The position numbers and the translations under genes are program-made. DNA of 64,000 nt. It comes from an uncultured Bacteroidia bacterium. GTDB taxonomy: Bacteria; Bacteroidota; Bacteroidia; Bacteroidales; UBA932. Below, piece after piece: positions 24,693 to 33,651 of this stretch; position 1 is the first letter of the stretch, and each line of letters starts with the position of its first letter. Where the stretch lies: contig CACXPG010000003.1 in the NCBI GenBank assembly GCA_902769525.1, forward strand, positions 1 through 64,000, in the 5' to 3' direction. A model generated the notes under the pieces. That model saw nothing but the letters and a program-made list of their open reading frames with translations, was not told the DNA's origin and did no database searches.

Positions 24693-25052
24693 ATGGAAGA
24701 CATACTCCTGAGAGAAATAGACCGCATCGGTGAAATGATACAGATGATTGCCCACAGGTTAGGACTGTTTGGCAAGAAAAAGCCGGATTACTCCATTTCA
24801 AATGTAAGGGAGGAAATCGGCAAGGCCAGTCTTGACATTGACCTGGATGCTTTGCTTGAGAAGGAGAATCCGGTATGCTATCTGGTGGAGGAGAAGAAGT
24901 TCTCCGACAGGGCGCTGGAAACGTTTATCGAGATTCTGTTCTATTCTGACCTCGACGATTCGAAAAAAGCCGGCATCCTCAAAGAAGCCCTCTCGTATCT
25001 TGACAGCAAGGGGTATATCTCATTCAAGCTTCATTCTTTGATTACGGACTGA
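24693..25052 (+). CDS. hypothetical 119-aa cytoplasmic protein
   Basis: The protein is mostly helical, with an N-terminal MEDILLREIDRIGEMI segment and acidic C-terminal helices containing ENPVCYLVEEKKFSDRALE. I recall similar short helical proteins of unknown function (DUF6483-like), but the link is weak. It has its own promoter and converges on xpt with 13 nt between. Its base composition already resembles the core rather than the element on its left. Confidence 0.65.
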   Translation: MEDILLREIDRIGEMIQMIAHRLGLFGKKKPDYSISNVREEIGKASLDIDLDALLEKENPVCYLVEEKKFSDRALETFIEILFYSDLDDSKKAGILKEALSYLDSKGYISFKLHSLITD

Positions 25053-25065
25053 CGGCCTTTCAGGG

Positions 25066-25641
25066 CTATCTGAACTCAATCTGCCCGTTGTCGAGAGAAT
25101 CGATTACGGCAAGAGACTCGATGCGCTTGACGCCTGCTTCTTCAAGCAGCTGGCGTCCTTTCTGGAACGCTTTCTCGATAATGAACCCCATTCCTTCAAT
25201 GCTTGCCCCGGCCTGGCGGCAGAGTTCTATGGCTCCCAACCCGGTACTCCCGTACGCAAGGAAATCGTCGATGAACAGAACCCTGTCTTCCTTTGTCAGG
25301 AATTCCTTGCTTATAACCATCTTATAGTCACACTTTTTGGTAAAGGAAGTTGCTTCGGCGACATACATGTCACTCATCGTGGAAGGCTGCTGCTTCTTGG
25401 CAAAAACCACAGGAAGCTCCATCTGGTAGCCTAGCATCACGGCGGGAGCAATGCCAGAAGCCTCCACCGTTACGATCTTGTTCACCTTCAGGTCTGCAAA
25501 GCGCCGGATGAACTCAATGGAAATCTGCTTCATCAGATAAGGGTCCATCTGATGGTTTATGAAGCGGTCAACTTTAAGCACTCCGCCGTCAAAGCACTTT
25601 CCGTCTTTGAGGATGCGGTCTTTCAAAATCTCAAATACCAT
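25066..25641 (-). CDS. xpt: xanthine phosphoribosyltransferase
   Basis: This 191-aa enzyme salvages xanthine to XMP using PRPP. The PRPP-binding motif [15 protein letters not shown] and the N-terminal [11 protein letters not shown] and VEASGIAPA stretches are characteristic of Xpt. The length is exactly typical. The M28 peptidase gene ends 19 nt upstream in the same direction, so the two may form a transcript. Confidence 0.95.
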   Translation of the reverse strand: MVFEILKDRILKDGKCFDGGVLKVDRFINHQMDPYLMKQISIEFIRRFADLKVNKIVTVEASGIAPAVMLGYQMELPVVFAKKQQPSTMSDMYVAEATSFTKKCDYKMVISKEFLTKEDRVLFIDDFLAYGSTGLGAIELCRQAGASIEGMGFIIEKAFQKGRQLLEEAGVKRIESLAVIDSLDNGQIEFR

Positions 25642-25660
25642 GGCTGTTGGGTTTTCTGTA

Positions 25661-27235
25661 TCAATACCAGCGGAGCGGGGCGGGAGCGTTGGCGACGGCG
25701 ATGCCCATGCTGAACATCAGGTTTACGTTGGCAATCGTGCCTTCGAGGTCCCAGTCTTCGTGGTATTCGTCTATAGGTTTGTGATATATGCTCAGGTAAG
25801 GATACTTGTTGGGGCGGTCAGGGTGTACCAGATCCCTGCCGTTTTCTATGACCAGGGCAGGCACGCCTTTCTTGACAAAGTTGTAGTGGTCGGAGCGGAA
25901 GAACCATCCGTCAGAGTTGTCATCGTCGAAGAAGACATATCTGCCTTGGGCCAGGGCAGCGGCAGTCACGTAGTTGTCCAGCTCGCAGGCACCTCCTCCC
26001 ATAACATTCACGTCATGAGTAAGTTCAGCCGGGCCAACACTCTCGTAGTTGATGCAGGCGACGGTTTTGTCCATAGCGATTGCGGGATGTTCGCAGTAGT
26101 ACTGTGACCCGAAAAGGCCGCTCTCTTCAGAAGACACGCTTAGGAACACCAGGGAACGGCGGGTGGCGGGAAGTTCGCGGGCCTTCTTGACTGAAAGCAG
26201 AAGAGCCGCCATAGCCGACGCGTTGTCGGAAGCGCCGTTGTAGATGGAGTCTCCTCTGGCGTCGGGAGTACCTATGCCCAGATGGTCCCAGTGGGCGTTG
26301 AACACTACACATTCGTCTTTCAGGTCTGTTCCTTCAAGTATGCCGCCCACGTTGTTGGTCTGCTTGACATTGTATGCGACATCCATATCAACATCGCACT
26401 TGAGGTTGAGGTTGAACGCCTTGAAACCAGGCTTCTTGGCCGCTTCAAAAGCCGCGTCGAAGTCCATACCGGCGGCGGCGAAAAGCTTGCGGCAGCCTTC
26501 CTCTTTAATCCATCCTTTTATGGCAAGAGCATCGGCGTTGCCCGTTTGTTCGTTATATATAGCTATGTTGTCCACAAGATGACCGTTCACGCACACGTGC
26601 CATCCATAGCCGGCTGCTTCAGAATGGTGGAGGACCAGGCATCCTGCCGCCCCTAATCTCTTGGCCTGCTCGAACTTGTAGAGCCAGCGGCCGTAGTATG
26701 TCATATTCCTGCCGCGGAAAAGGGACGGGTTGTAGTATCCCGGCTCGTTCACCATCGCGATAATGATCTTGCCCTTGACATCAATACCGTCAAAGTCGTT
26801 CCAGTTGTATTCAGGTGCATCTATGCCAAAGCCGCAGAAAACGATTTCGGCGGCTGGAATCTTCACCTTGTCTGTTGCCCTGGCCGTCCAGACCATCATA
26901 TCTTTCTCGTACAGGAGTTCTGTCTTCTTTTTGCCCTTTACCCGGAACTTGCCCCCTACCGGACGGCAGGTTGTGGCTATCATCTTGAACGGCTGGAAAT
27001 AGCTGTCGCCAAAGAGCGGCTTCAGGCCGAGCGCCCTGAACTGGTCCGCCATATAGTTGATGGTCTTCTCCTCATAAGGCGTCATTGGCTTGCGGCCGCC
27101 AAACTCGTCCGAAGAGATGGTCCTTATCCAGTCGCGGAGCAAAGCCTCCTCCTGCTGAAGGGTTGTATGGCCCCTCTGACCGAAGCAAAGGGCGGACATT
27201 GAGATAAAAAAGACAAGGATAAACAGTTTTCTCAT
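25661..27235 (-). CDS. secreted M28-family metallopeptidase with PA domain
   Basis: I use the ATG at 27235 (524 aa), which begins a signal peptide ([10 protein letters not shown], cleavage near CFGQ); the longer frame runs into the divergent promoter region. It has a protease-associated domain and the M28 zinc-binding sequence: [27 protein letters not shown] and HYNFVKKG. It is probably an aminopeptidase or glutamyl-carboxypeptidase-type enzyme in the periplasm or on the surface. The neighbouring divergent gene is another peptidase, so peptide use is a local theme. Confidence 0.92.
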   Translation of the reverse strand: MRKLFILVFFISMSALCFGQRGHTTLQQEEALLRDWIRTISSDEFGGRKPMTPYEEKTINYMADQFRALGLKPLFGDSYFQPFKMIATTCRPVGGKFRVKGKKKTELLYEKDMMVWTARATDKVKIPAAEIVFCGFGIDAPEYNWNDFDGIDVKGKIIIAMVNEPGYYNPSLFRGRNMTYYGRWLYKFEQAKRLGAAGCLVLHHSEAAGYGWHVCVNGHLVDNIAIYNEQTGNADALAIKGWIKEEGCRKLFAAAGMDFDAAFEAAKKPGFKAFNLNLKCDVDMDVAYNVKQTNNVGGILEGTDLKDECVVFNAHWDHLGIGTPDARGDSIYNGASDNASAMAALLLSVKKARELPATRRSLVFLSVSSEESGLFGSQYYCEHPAIAMDKTVACINYESVGPAELTHDVNVMGGGACELDNYVTAAALAQGRYVFFDDDNSDGWFFRSDHYNFVKKGVPALVIENGRDLVHPDRPNKYPYLSIYHKPIDEYHEDWDLEGTIANVNLMFSMGIAVANAPAPLRWY

Positions 27236-27339
27236 GATCGGGAGATGATTTGTTTCAGTAAAGATACACAATTCTCCCGTGTTTTTCCTTATATTTATAT
27301 CGCGATTAAAATCCGGCAACAAAAACAAACGATACTTTT

Positions 27340-29004
27340 ATGAAACGGCTGTTTACCATTCTTCTGGGCGCAATGCTCATTTTCCAGTCCACTCCGACTG
27401 ACGCCTGCACAAACCTTATTGTTGGAAAGAAAGCTTCCACGGACGGAAGCGTGATTTGCACATACAACTGCGACGGCTTCGGCTTTGCCGCATCACTGTC
27501 ATTCTATATGCCTGGAATGCATCCAGCAGACGAGGTGCTCAACATCCGTGGCTGGGGACCTCAGGCAGGGCAGAGACTGGTCAAGCAAGTGCCTTATACC
27601 TTTGGAGTTGTAGGTCTTATGAACGACCACCAGGTATCTATCGTGGAAACTACTTGGAACGGAAGAGAAGAACTCCACAACCCTGAAGGATACTTCGACT
27701 ACTTCTCCCTGATGCACATCACCCTTCAGAGAGCATCCACGGCCAGAGAGGCAATTCAGATAATGCACGAACTTGTTACTGAATACGGCTACAACTCCAC
27801 CGGAGAATCCTTTGCCGTATGCGACAAGAACGAGGCCTGGATAATGGAGATGATCGGAAAAGGCAAGGGCCGCAAGGGAGCAATCTGGATCGCGATGAGA
27901 GTTCCGGACGACTGCATCACCGCTTACGCCAACTCCAGCCGCATAATGCAGTTCCCTCAAGCCAAGAAAGTTGACAAGAAGCTGGGATTCTGCGTAGTGG
28001 AAGGAGAGTGCATGTACTCCTCAGACATCATTTCCTTTGCCCGCGAGATGGGATACTACAGCGGAGAGGACAAGGACTTCAGCTTCAGGGACGCCTACCA
28101 GCCTATGGATTTCAGCAAGATCCGCTACTGCGAGGCCAGGGTATGGAGCTTCTTCCGCCACCATTACGACAAGGCTGAAATGGATGCCTACCTGCCGTTC
28201 ATCAACGGAAAACTTGAAGTCTGCGACCATCTTCCGCTGTGGATCAAGCCAGACAAGCCAGTCAGCGTAAGAGAGATAATGGACGACATGAGAGATCATT
28301 ACGAGGGAACCGCCCTGGACATGACCGCAGACGTGAGCGCCGGCCCTTGGGCTTCTCCTTACCGCAACCAGCCGGTTAACTTCTATTCTTCAGACTCCAC
28401 CAAGATGTTCCGCGAAAGGCCTATCGGCTGCCAGCAGAGCGGAATGACAATGGTCTGCCAGATGAGAGACTGGCTGCCAGACGCAGTTGGAGGAGTAACT
28501 TACTTCAACCTCGACGATGCAACTATGGTTGCCTACGTTCCGGTTTACTGCGGCATCAACCGTATCCCGGAGCCGTTCCGCAGAGAGAACAACAACATCC
28601 GCGAGTTCTCCACCGAGAGCGCCTTCTGGATGAACAACTGGGTAGCCAATATGGTATATCCTAGATGGAGCGCCCTCTATCCTGACCTGCGGGAAGCCCA
28701 GAAAGAGCTTGAAGACTACTACGCCGAGGACCAGAAGAAAGTTGAGGAGGCCGCCGCCAAGATGACTCCAAGCGAGCTCAGCGATTTCCTCACTTTCAAG
28801 ACCGAGCAGTACACCGACAAGATGATGAAGCGCTGGGACAAGCTTGCCAAACTGATCATTGTCAAGCACAACGACCAGATTATGCTTCCTTCAAAAGACG
28901 GAGAGCTTACTCGCGGAAGGCACACCTCCCCTGCCTACGCCCCAGCTTTCATAGAGGCAGTAAAAGCCCAAACCGGAGACCGCTACGTAAATCCGCAGAA
29001 ATAA
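27340..29004 (+). CDS. C69-family dipeptidase
   Basis: This 554-aa exported protein has a signal peptide followed by the catalytic cysteine in DACTNLIVGK; family C69 enzymes mature by exposing this Cys as an N-terminal nucleophile. TYNCDGFG, VVGLMNDHQVSIVE, GESFAVCDKNEAWIMEM and MRVPDDCITAYAN are family-like stretches. It would split dipeptides in the periplasm. It is divergent from the M28 peptidase (104 nt apart) and followed after 1 nt by a small membrane protein gene. Confidence 0.93.
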   Translation: MKRLFTILLGAMLIFQSTPTDACTNLIVGKKASTDGSVICTYNCDGFGFAASLSFYMPGMHPADEVLNIRGWGPQAGQRLVKQVPYTFGVVGLMNDHQVSIVETTWNGREELHNPEGYFDYFSLMHITLQRASTAREAIQIMHELVTEYGYNSTGESFAVCDKNEAWIMEMIGKGKGRKGAIWIAMRVPDDCITAYANSSRIMQFPQAKKVDKKLGFCVVEGECMYSSDIISFAREMGYYSGEDKDFSFRDAYQPMDFSKIRYCEARVWSFFRHHYDKAEMDAYLPFINGKLEVCDHLPLWIKPDKPVSVREIMDDMRDHYEGTALDMTADVSAGPWASPYRNQPVNFYSSDSTKMFRERPIGCQQSGMTMVCQMRDWLPDAVGGVTYFNLDDATMVAYVPVYCGINRIPEPFRRENNNIREFSTESAFWMNNWVANMVYPRWSALYPDLREAQKELEDYYAEDQKKVEEAAAKMTPSELSDFLTFKTEQYTDKMMKRWDKLAKLIIVKHNDQIMLPSKDGELTRGRHTSPAYAPAFIEAVKAQTGDRYVNPQK

Positions 29005-29005
29005 T

Positions 29006-29203
29006 ATGGAAGACAATTACATGCAAGACAATCAGGACCAGCAGAATCTGCATAACATGGCCCAGCAGATGGAGCAGCAGAGAATCTGGTACGAGTATCA
29101 GTTCGAGCCCAAGAAGCCGCGCGGCAACAAGGGCTGGATAGTTTTGCTCATAGCCGCTGTTATCTTCATAATAGTGATTTTATCACTGGTACATTATTTA
29201 TAA
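29006..29203 (+). CDS. 65-aa single-helix membrane protein
   Basis: An N-terminal Gln/Asn/Met-rich hydrophilic part (residues 1-42) is followed by one membrane helix (about 44-62) near the C-terminus, like a tail-anchored protein. It lies 1 nt after the dipeptidase gene and 9 nt before the next, so all three are probably cotranscribed. Function unknown. Confidence 0.65.
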   Translation: MEDNYMQDNQDQQNLHNMAQQMEQQRIWYEYQFEPKKPRGNKGWIVLLIAAVIFIIVILSLVHYL

Positions 29204-29212
29204 CTGATCATT

Positions 29213-30706
29213 ATGAAACGTTTCCTTATCCTCATAATAACCATGGGATTTGCCGCAAGCGTATCTTACGCCCAGATTCCCCAAGTCCCAGAAGCCGCCT
29301 GCGCATATTGCGGAGTACAAATGACCAAAAACGGCAAGCTGATTCCGAACGTAAAGCACAAAAGCACGTGCAGGTACTATGTGAATGAAGAAGAATCATC
29401 TTCTTCCAATACCTCTTCTACTTCAACTTCTTCCAGATCATCCAGGGGAGACGAGCCTTATACGGACAGCAACTTCTTTAAGGAGATAGACGGCAAACCA
29501 CTGACCAACAGGGAGTATTGGGAAATCCTCCTGGGCTCTTGCCCATATTGCGGAGCCAGGAATAACCATTCACACAAATCCGATTGCACCATAGGCAATG
29601 CCTATAAGTATTATAAGAATTATTCTGAACAAGGCAAAACGAAGGATGCTATCCGAATGAGAGACAATGTAGTTGTAATGAAGCTCAACACTCAGGAAGG
29701 AAAAGCCTTGCTCGCATCAATCCGCAATCCGGGCGGAGCAAAGCCAGCTTCCTCAACTAACCTAGCATCCAAACCAACTAATACATCAACCAACACCAGC
29801 ACTAGCCTGAAGGACTATACCCCTGCGCCGGAGAAGCCGAAACCAACCGTGGGAAAACCTATAATGGACCGTCCGGTTATGACTCGCGTTGCCGAGTATT
29901 CAGGCATAAACGAGCACAAAATCGTCTATGACAAGCTCCAGAGCATAGAAGGAGAGCATCCGTGGGGAACGGTAGATATGAATGACTTCCGCAGAGCGCA
30001 GAAAGGCGGCTGGGGAGTCTTTGCAGAGTATGACCTTGAGCGTTACACCAACACTCCCAAGGGCGTTGTTGTACTGGGCAAACGCCAAAAAGATGGACAC
30101 ATCCTGTGGATGACACTGATGTACGACAAGGATTCCGGGAAATATCGTGCATATGAGGCAGAAAACGAAGATAAGGATCTTAAGGGCAACACCGTGTATC
30201 TCAAGGATATCCGTTTTGAAGGCGAAGGAGAAATCATCGTGAGAGAGTATTCGGAAGGATATAAGAAAGTTGGAAATGTCTTCGGAAAATACATCGACGC
30301 CGGTTACAACATAAAAGTTCTTCCGATGAAAGTGGATGGGCATCGTATCATCGCTCACTCTCAGGACCCTACCAGAAAACTGGACAAAGAAATCTTCATT
30401 TACGACGATACCGGAAAAAAAATCGCCAACGGAGAAGAGCTTGAATACTTCGACGATGCCATAATTGCCCGCTCCAAAGACTTCTCCACTTTGTACAACT
30501 GGAAAGGCCAGAGCATATACTTTGACAAGGGAGGATGGAATTCAAACTATATGGATGAAATACAAGCTTTCACCAGCGACCGCGGACGCTACTATGTAAT
30601 CAAAGTAAAAGACGGGAAATATGCCCTTATAGCTCAGGATTTCCGTCAGATAGGCGGCTACTACTCATCTGCCCAGGAGGCTCACGACGCCTGGAACAGA
30701 TGGTAA
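29213..30706 (+). CDS. secreted protein with two zinc-knuckle-like Cys motifs
   Basis: This 497-aa protein has a signal peptide ending SYAQ and two related Cys-rich units: CAYCGVQMTKNGK with a later H-x-STC (about residues 34-60), and CPYCGARNNHSHKSDC (about 110-125). They are separated by a Ser/Thr-rich linker. A long C-terminal part looks like WG-type or beta-propeller repeats. The cysteines fit C-x2-C...H-x-x-x-C zinc sites, unusual in a secreted protein. No function is known to me. Confidence 0.7.
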   Translation: MKRFLILIITMGFAASVSYAQIPQVPEAACAYCGVQMTKNGKLIPNVKHKSTCRYYVNEEESSSSNTSSTSTSSRSSRGDEPYTDSNFFKEIDGKPLTNREYWEILLGSCPYCGARNNHSHKSDCTIGNAYKYYKNYSEQGKTKDAIRMRDNVVVMKLNTQEGKALLASIRNPGGAKPASSTNLASKPTNTSTNTSTSLKDYTPAPEKPKPTVGKPIMDRPVMTRVAEYSGINEHKIVYDKLQSIEGEHPWGTVDMNDFRRAQKGGWGVFAEYDLERYTNTPKGVVVLGKRQKDGHILWMTLMYDKDSGKYRAYEAENEDKDLKGNTVYLKDIRFEGEGEIIVREYSEGYKKVGNVFGKYIDAGYNIKVLPMKVDGHRIIAHSQDPTRKLDKEIFIYDDTGKKIANGEELEYFDDAIIARSKDFSTLYNWKGQSIYFDKGGWNSNYMDEIQAFTSDRGRYYVIKVKDGKYALIAQDFRQIGGYYSSAQEAHDAWNRW

Positions 30707-30729
30707 AGGCGGCATAAAGATATTTTTGC

Positions 30730-30737
30730 TATATTTG
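30730..30737 (+). promoter_or_regulatory. -7 box of tRNA-Ala
   Basis: TATATTTG, 10 nt before the tRNA. Confidence 0.65.
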
Positions 30738-30747
30738 CAGTCCCGAT

Positions 30748-30820
30748 GGGGCATTAGCTCAGTTGGCAGAGCGTTTGAATGGCATTCAAAAGGTCAGGGG
30801 TCCGACTCCCCTATGCTCCA
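30748..30820 (+). tRNA. tRNA-Ala (anticodon GGC)
   Basis: Acceptor arms GGGGCAT/ATGCTCC, D arm TAGCTCAGTTGGCAGAGC, anticodon stem TTTGA/TCAAA with loop ATGGCAT (anticodon GGC), T arm GGGGTCCGACTCCCC. A TATATTTG promoter box lies at 30730-30737. The terminator follows within 30 nt. Confidence 0.95.
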
Positions 30821-30821
30821 C

Positions 30822-30850
30822 AAAAGCAGGCAAAACAGCCTGCTTTTTGT
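30822..30850 (+). terminator. terminator of tRNA-Ala
   Basis: AAAAGCAGGC and GCCTGCTTTT pair (30822-30831 with 30838-30847) and a T-rich tail follows. Confidence 0.85.
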
Positions 30851-30904
30851 TGTTCAATCTCAAGGCATCTTGCTATTGTTGAAATAATAACTACCTTTGC
30901 ATCG

Positions 30905-31037
30905 AGAAAGTAAATCACGGTAAGGATGGGTTAAGGGTAGTGCAAAGATCCCCGCCAGCTGTCCCTCGCTTTTTGAAGTAATTCCTCCGTGTATTCTCGG
31001 GGCAGTATAAAGGGAGTTTTCGGACTCCCTTTTATTT
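30905..31037 (+). ncRNA. candidate rod-shaped small RNA (about 130 nt)
   Basis: A promoter (TTG at 30870-30872, 19 nt, TACCTTTG at 30892-30899) precedes a region where three collinear helices form: CGAGAA/TTCTCG (30903-30908 with 30994-30999), CACGG/CCGTG (30916-30920 with 30987-30991) and AGGA/TCCT (30923-30926 with 30983-30986). It ends in the terminator stem AAAGGGAG/CTCCCTTT (31009-31032). No ORF is apparent. The long closing rod with a central loop resembles 6S RNA in outline, but I cannot assign a family. Confidence 0.55.
31009..31037. terminator. terminator between small RNA and XRE gene
   Basis: An 8-9 bp stem with loop around TTTTCGGA, followed by TTTATTTTT. It overlaps the stop codon of the convergent XRE gene and may serve both sides. 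Confidence 0.75.
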
Positions 31038-31706
31038 TTCTGACCTAATGGCAGTTATGCAATACTGGACCTTGCTTTTGTCGCTTCTCTTTACACCAAC
31101 CAGCATTTTGATCCTTCCGATAGCTACGCATTCATACTCCATTTTTAGAATGCTCTCAAACTTTCTTTGATTGTTTTTCTTTTGATTAGCCGGAACTGTT
31201 TCTTTTAATACGGCATTTGTCAAAATAGCATCAAGCTGAAGAACCGCTATCGTTGAATAATATGTTAAGGAGGCTTGTCCTGCTGTTTCTTCAATAGAGA
31301 CATATCTTATGTTGATATCATCTTTTAAATTGATGTTATATCGCTTTGACTCAGGATTATCTTTCTTCCAGTGCTGGTAAAATGCAATGATGAGTTTCTG
31401 TCTCTTTCTTCTGTCTTCAACAGTATCTCCCCGCGGAACGTCTTCTTCTTTAATAATATTATCGCTATCAAGATCTTCTGGGATATAATCATCATCGATA
31501 GAAGGCTCTTCTGTAAAGCCTATTAACAGTTCAAATCTAACACCCAAAACTTTAGCGGCTCTGCGGATTGTTTCAATATTCTTTGTTCTGAACAAAGCAT
31601 TTACATTTTGCTTCTTTATGCCCATTCTCTTAGCAAACTCTGTTTTGCTTAAGCCAATTATTTTTAGCAATTCAGCTCCTTTCTCCTCAAAATAAACACC
31701 TGCCAT
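31032..31706 (-). CDS. XRE-type helix-turn-helix regulator
   Basis: In this 224-aa protein the N-terminal helix-turn-helix (about residues 15-65; KTEFAKRMGIKKQNVNALF) is of the Cro/C1 type. An acidic linker (about 70-100) and a C-terminal domain with no known motif follow. A promoter box TACTTTTG lies at 31728-31735 on the minus strand, and a palindrome TAACT-ATA-AGTTA at 31762-31774 could be its operator, between it and the divergent sigma gene. Target genes unknown. Confidence 0.8.
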   Translation of the reverse strand: MAGVYFEEKGAELLKIIGLSKTEFAKRMGIKKQNVNALFRTKNIETIRRAAKVLGVRFELLIGFTEEPSIDDDYIPEDLDSDNIIKEEDVPRGDTVEDRRKRQKLIIAFYQHWKKDNPESKRYNINLKDDINIRYVSIEETAGQASLTYYSTIAVLQLDAILTNAVLKETVPANQKKNNQRKFESILKMEYECVAIGRIKMLVGVKRSDKSKVQYCITAIRSEK

Positions 31707-31803
31707 AATAAAAGTTATTTATCGACACAAAAGTAATAATAAAATATTACAATATTCGATTAACTATAAGTTATTATAGCGGATTTCTTAACTTTAGGTG
31801 ATT

Positions 31804-31813
31804 TCTGCGTCTA
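31804..31813 (+). promoter_or_regulatory. ECF-type promoter box (TCTGCGTCTA), shared with 38587-38596
   Basis: The same ten bases occur directly upstream of both ECF sigma genes of this window. CGTC(TA) is typical of ECF -10 elements; a TAACTTT stretch about 15-19 nt upstream may be the -35 element. This suggests autoregulation. Confidence 0.45.
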
Positions 31814-31824
31814 TATAAGTGGAT

Positions 31825-32352
31825 ATGGAGAAAACCTTTGAAATTGAGCTCAGCGAAGTAAGGCCCAAGGTTGTTGCCCTTGCCAGGAAATTCTGCAGGG
31901 CTTCTGCCCTGGCGGCAGATCCTGAAGACATTGCTCAGGATGTCCTGCTCCGCCTGTGGACTTCTCTCAAAGGCGGCTCCCCTATCCAAAACATAGAAGC
32001 CTGGGCTGTTACGGCAACAAAGAATGCCTGCATATCGGAATGGAGAAAGTCCAGAAAGGTTATTGCGACAAAGGCTTTCAAGGCAAAAAATCCTGATTCA
32101 GACAAACTTCCAGAAAAAGCCTTTAACGCAGCAGACAACGCATCCGCAAAGATTGAAGAAAGCGAATATCAAAAGAGGGCTGTAAAGATACTGGAAGGTT
32201 TTTCCGCCGGAACCCGCAAACTTTTGAAGATGAAGGCAGACGGGATGAACCTGGATGAGATTGCAGCCGCCACGGGCCGTAGCAAGGGCAGCGTCAAGAC
32301 CTCCATTTCCGCAGCCCGAAAGCAGATGCTTGAAGCCCTTGGTCAACGATAA
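31825..32352 (+). CDS. ECF-family RNA polymerase sigma factor
   Basis: I choose the ATG at 31825 (175 aa); the only earlier start is GTG at 31819. Region 2 (DPEDIAQDVLLRLW) and region 4 (MNLDEIAAATGRSKGSVKTSISAARKQM) are clear. It heads an operon with a membrane protein that looks like an anti-sigma factor, a secreted protein and an outer-membrane receptor. This layout fits surface signalling in Bacteroidales, where the receptor and anti-sigma control the sigma factor. Confidence 0.9.
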   Translation: MEKTFEIELSEVRPKVVALARKFCRASALAADPEDIAQDVLLRLWTSLKGGSPIQNIEAWAVTATKNACISEWRKSRKVIATKAFKAKNPDSDKLPEKAFNAADNASAKIEESEYQKRAVKILEGFSAGTRKLLKMKADGMNLDEIAAATGRSKGSVKTSISAARKQMLEALGQR

Positions 32353-32369
32353 TGCAAACACCAAAATAA

Positions 32370-32894
32370 ATGAACCGCAAAGAACTCATACAACGCTATC
32401 TGGATGCTGAGACATCAGCAGAAGAGGAGCTTCTGCTGGCAGAATCGTTCCGCCAGTCTCCACCACAGAGTGAGGAGGAAGAAAAGATTGAGGCGATGTT
32501 GCTCTGCATTAAAGACTCCGCAGATCCAGACTCACCTGAGGAAGAACACATCTCCGAGGAAGAGTTTGACAGTCTTATCCGCAAATCTGGCAGAAGGAAA
32601 AGTATCATCTGGGCTGTTTCCTCAGCGATGGCAGCGGCGGCGGTAATCCTGCTGTTTCTGCTTCTTAAGCCTGCCACGCCTCAACCAGAGGACAATACGG
32701 ATCTGATTCAGCAGATACAACATATCCAGCTTCTTTCCCAGATAAGCCTTGAGGAAGCTGACAAATGCGAATTCCAACCGATTGAGGGAGGATATGTAAT
32801 GACCGCCTACTTCCCTGACGGGGAATCAGCTTCCTATTTGCTTATCGCTGAGGAAGATGGAAACACCTATTCCCTTCTCAGCCTGAACCAGTGA
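32370..32894 (+). CDS. probable anti-sigma factor, single membrane helix
   Basis: This 174-aa protein has an acidic cytoplasmic part (about residues 1-75; the N-terminal YLDAETSAEEE is typical of anti-sigma-like proteins), one membrane helix (about 79-100) and a small periplasmic domain. It follows the sigma gene by 17 nt, which supports the assignment. The canonical FecR domain is not present, so this is inferred from position and topology. Confidence 0.65.
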   Translation: MNRKELIQRYLDAETSAEEELLLAESFRQSPPQSEEEEKIEAMLLCIKDSADPDSPEEEHISEEEFDSLIRKSGRRKSIIWAVSSAMAAAAVILLFLLLKPATPQPEDNTDLIQQIQHIQLLSQISLEEADKCEFQPIEGGYVMTAYFPDGESASYLLIAEEDGNTYSLLSLNQ

Positions 32895-32926
32895 TATGTC
32901 AGGCTAAAACAATAAAACCAAAGATT

Positions 32927-33598
32927 ATGAAAACAAGACTCTATACAATGAATAAAAAGACTTGGAATGCAGGAAAGACTCTGCTTATGATAATCTTCTT
33001 CTGCTTAATAGGCTTTAACGCATACGCACAGGAGAATGTATATATCATAGACGCTGAATATGTTCCTGCATTCGATGGAAGTCAGCTAATAGGAAAGACC
33101 ATCAGGAAATACAAAGTAGAAAACAGAAGGTATGAAAAGAAAAGTATGACTCTTCATATCATAATTACTGATGCCTTTAAAGAAAGAATTGTAACGGCGG
33201 AGTTTATGGGCAACGCAAAAATAAACGCCAAAGATTACAAATTGTCCATGAACCCTCGAGACTCTGCCAATTTAATCTCAATGAGCGTTGTAGAACCGGA
33301 TAATCCAGACAAGGCTGTTTTGCTGATTAAACACTCCGGATTCAATGATACATCAAAAACAGCTGTATTCAGCATCATAAGCAATGTGCCTGACCAAAAA
33401 ATAAAGTATGTTGTTGACGGAAAGTTCTATAACGATGGCAGTGCGCTCAAAGGCTTGAAGCCAGGCGAGATAAGAAGAATTGCAATTTATAAGGAAGGCT
33501 CGCCTGAACAGATCAAGTACGGAAAGGGATTTTCAGTTGTCGTTATAGACACAAAGGAACGGAAAGTTCGAGGTGAAGTTCAACTACGATCCAAGTAA
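32927..33598 (+). CDS. hypothetical secreted protein of the ECF operon
   Basis: The start at 32927 (223 aa; MKTRLYTMNKK) leads into a signal peptide ending AYAQ. The mature part is beta-rich, with no motif I recognise. It lies between the anti-sigma candidate and the outer-membrane receptor gene and may be a GLPGLI-like or accessory envelope protein. A start at 32891 would overlap the previous gene. Confidence 0.6.
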   Translation: MKTRLYTMNKKTWNAGKTLLMIIFFCLIGFNAYAQENVYIIDAEYVPAFDGSQLIGKTIRKYKVENRRYEKKSMTLHIIITDAFKERIVTAEFMGNAKINAKDYKLSMNPRDSANLISMSVVEPDNPDKAVLLIKHSGFNDTSKTAVFSIISNVPDQKIKYVVDGKFYNDGSALKGLKPGEIRRIAIYKEGSPEQIKYGKGFSVVVIDTKERKVRGEVQLRSK

Positions 33599-33651
33599 AC
33601 TCATATTATACGCAATATCATTATCTTTGTTTACTGAAGGAAAGAATCTTT

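Noticed and set aside
26932-26942. CCCTTTACCCG, matching the tRNA-Leu 3' end, as a right attachment site
   Set aside because: It is only 11 bases, lies inside the conserved M28 peptidase coding sequence and has no accompanying boundary in gene content.
30905-31037. Riboswitch for the convergent gene
   Set aside because: The region is convergent to the XRE gene, so it cannot be its leader; no downstream gene on the plus strand begins before 31825.
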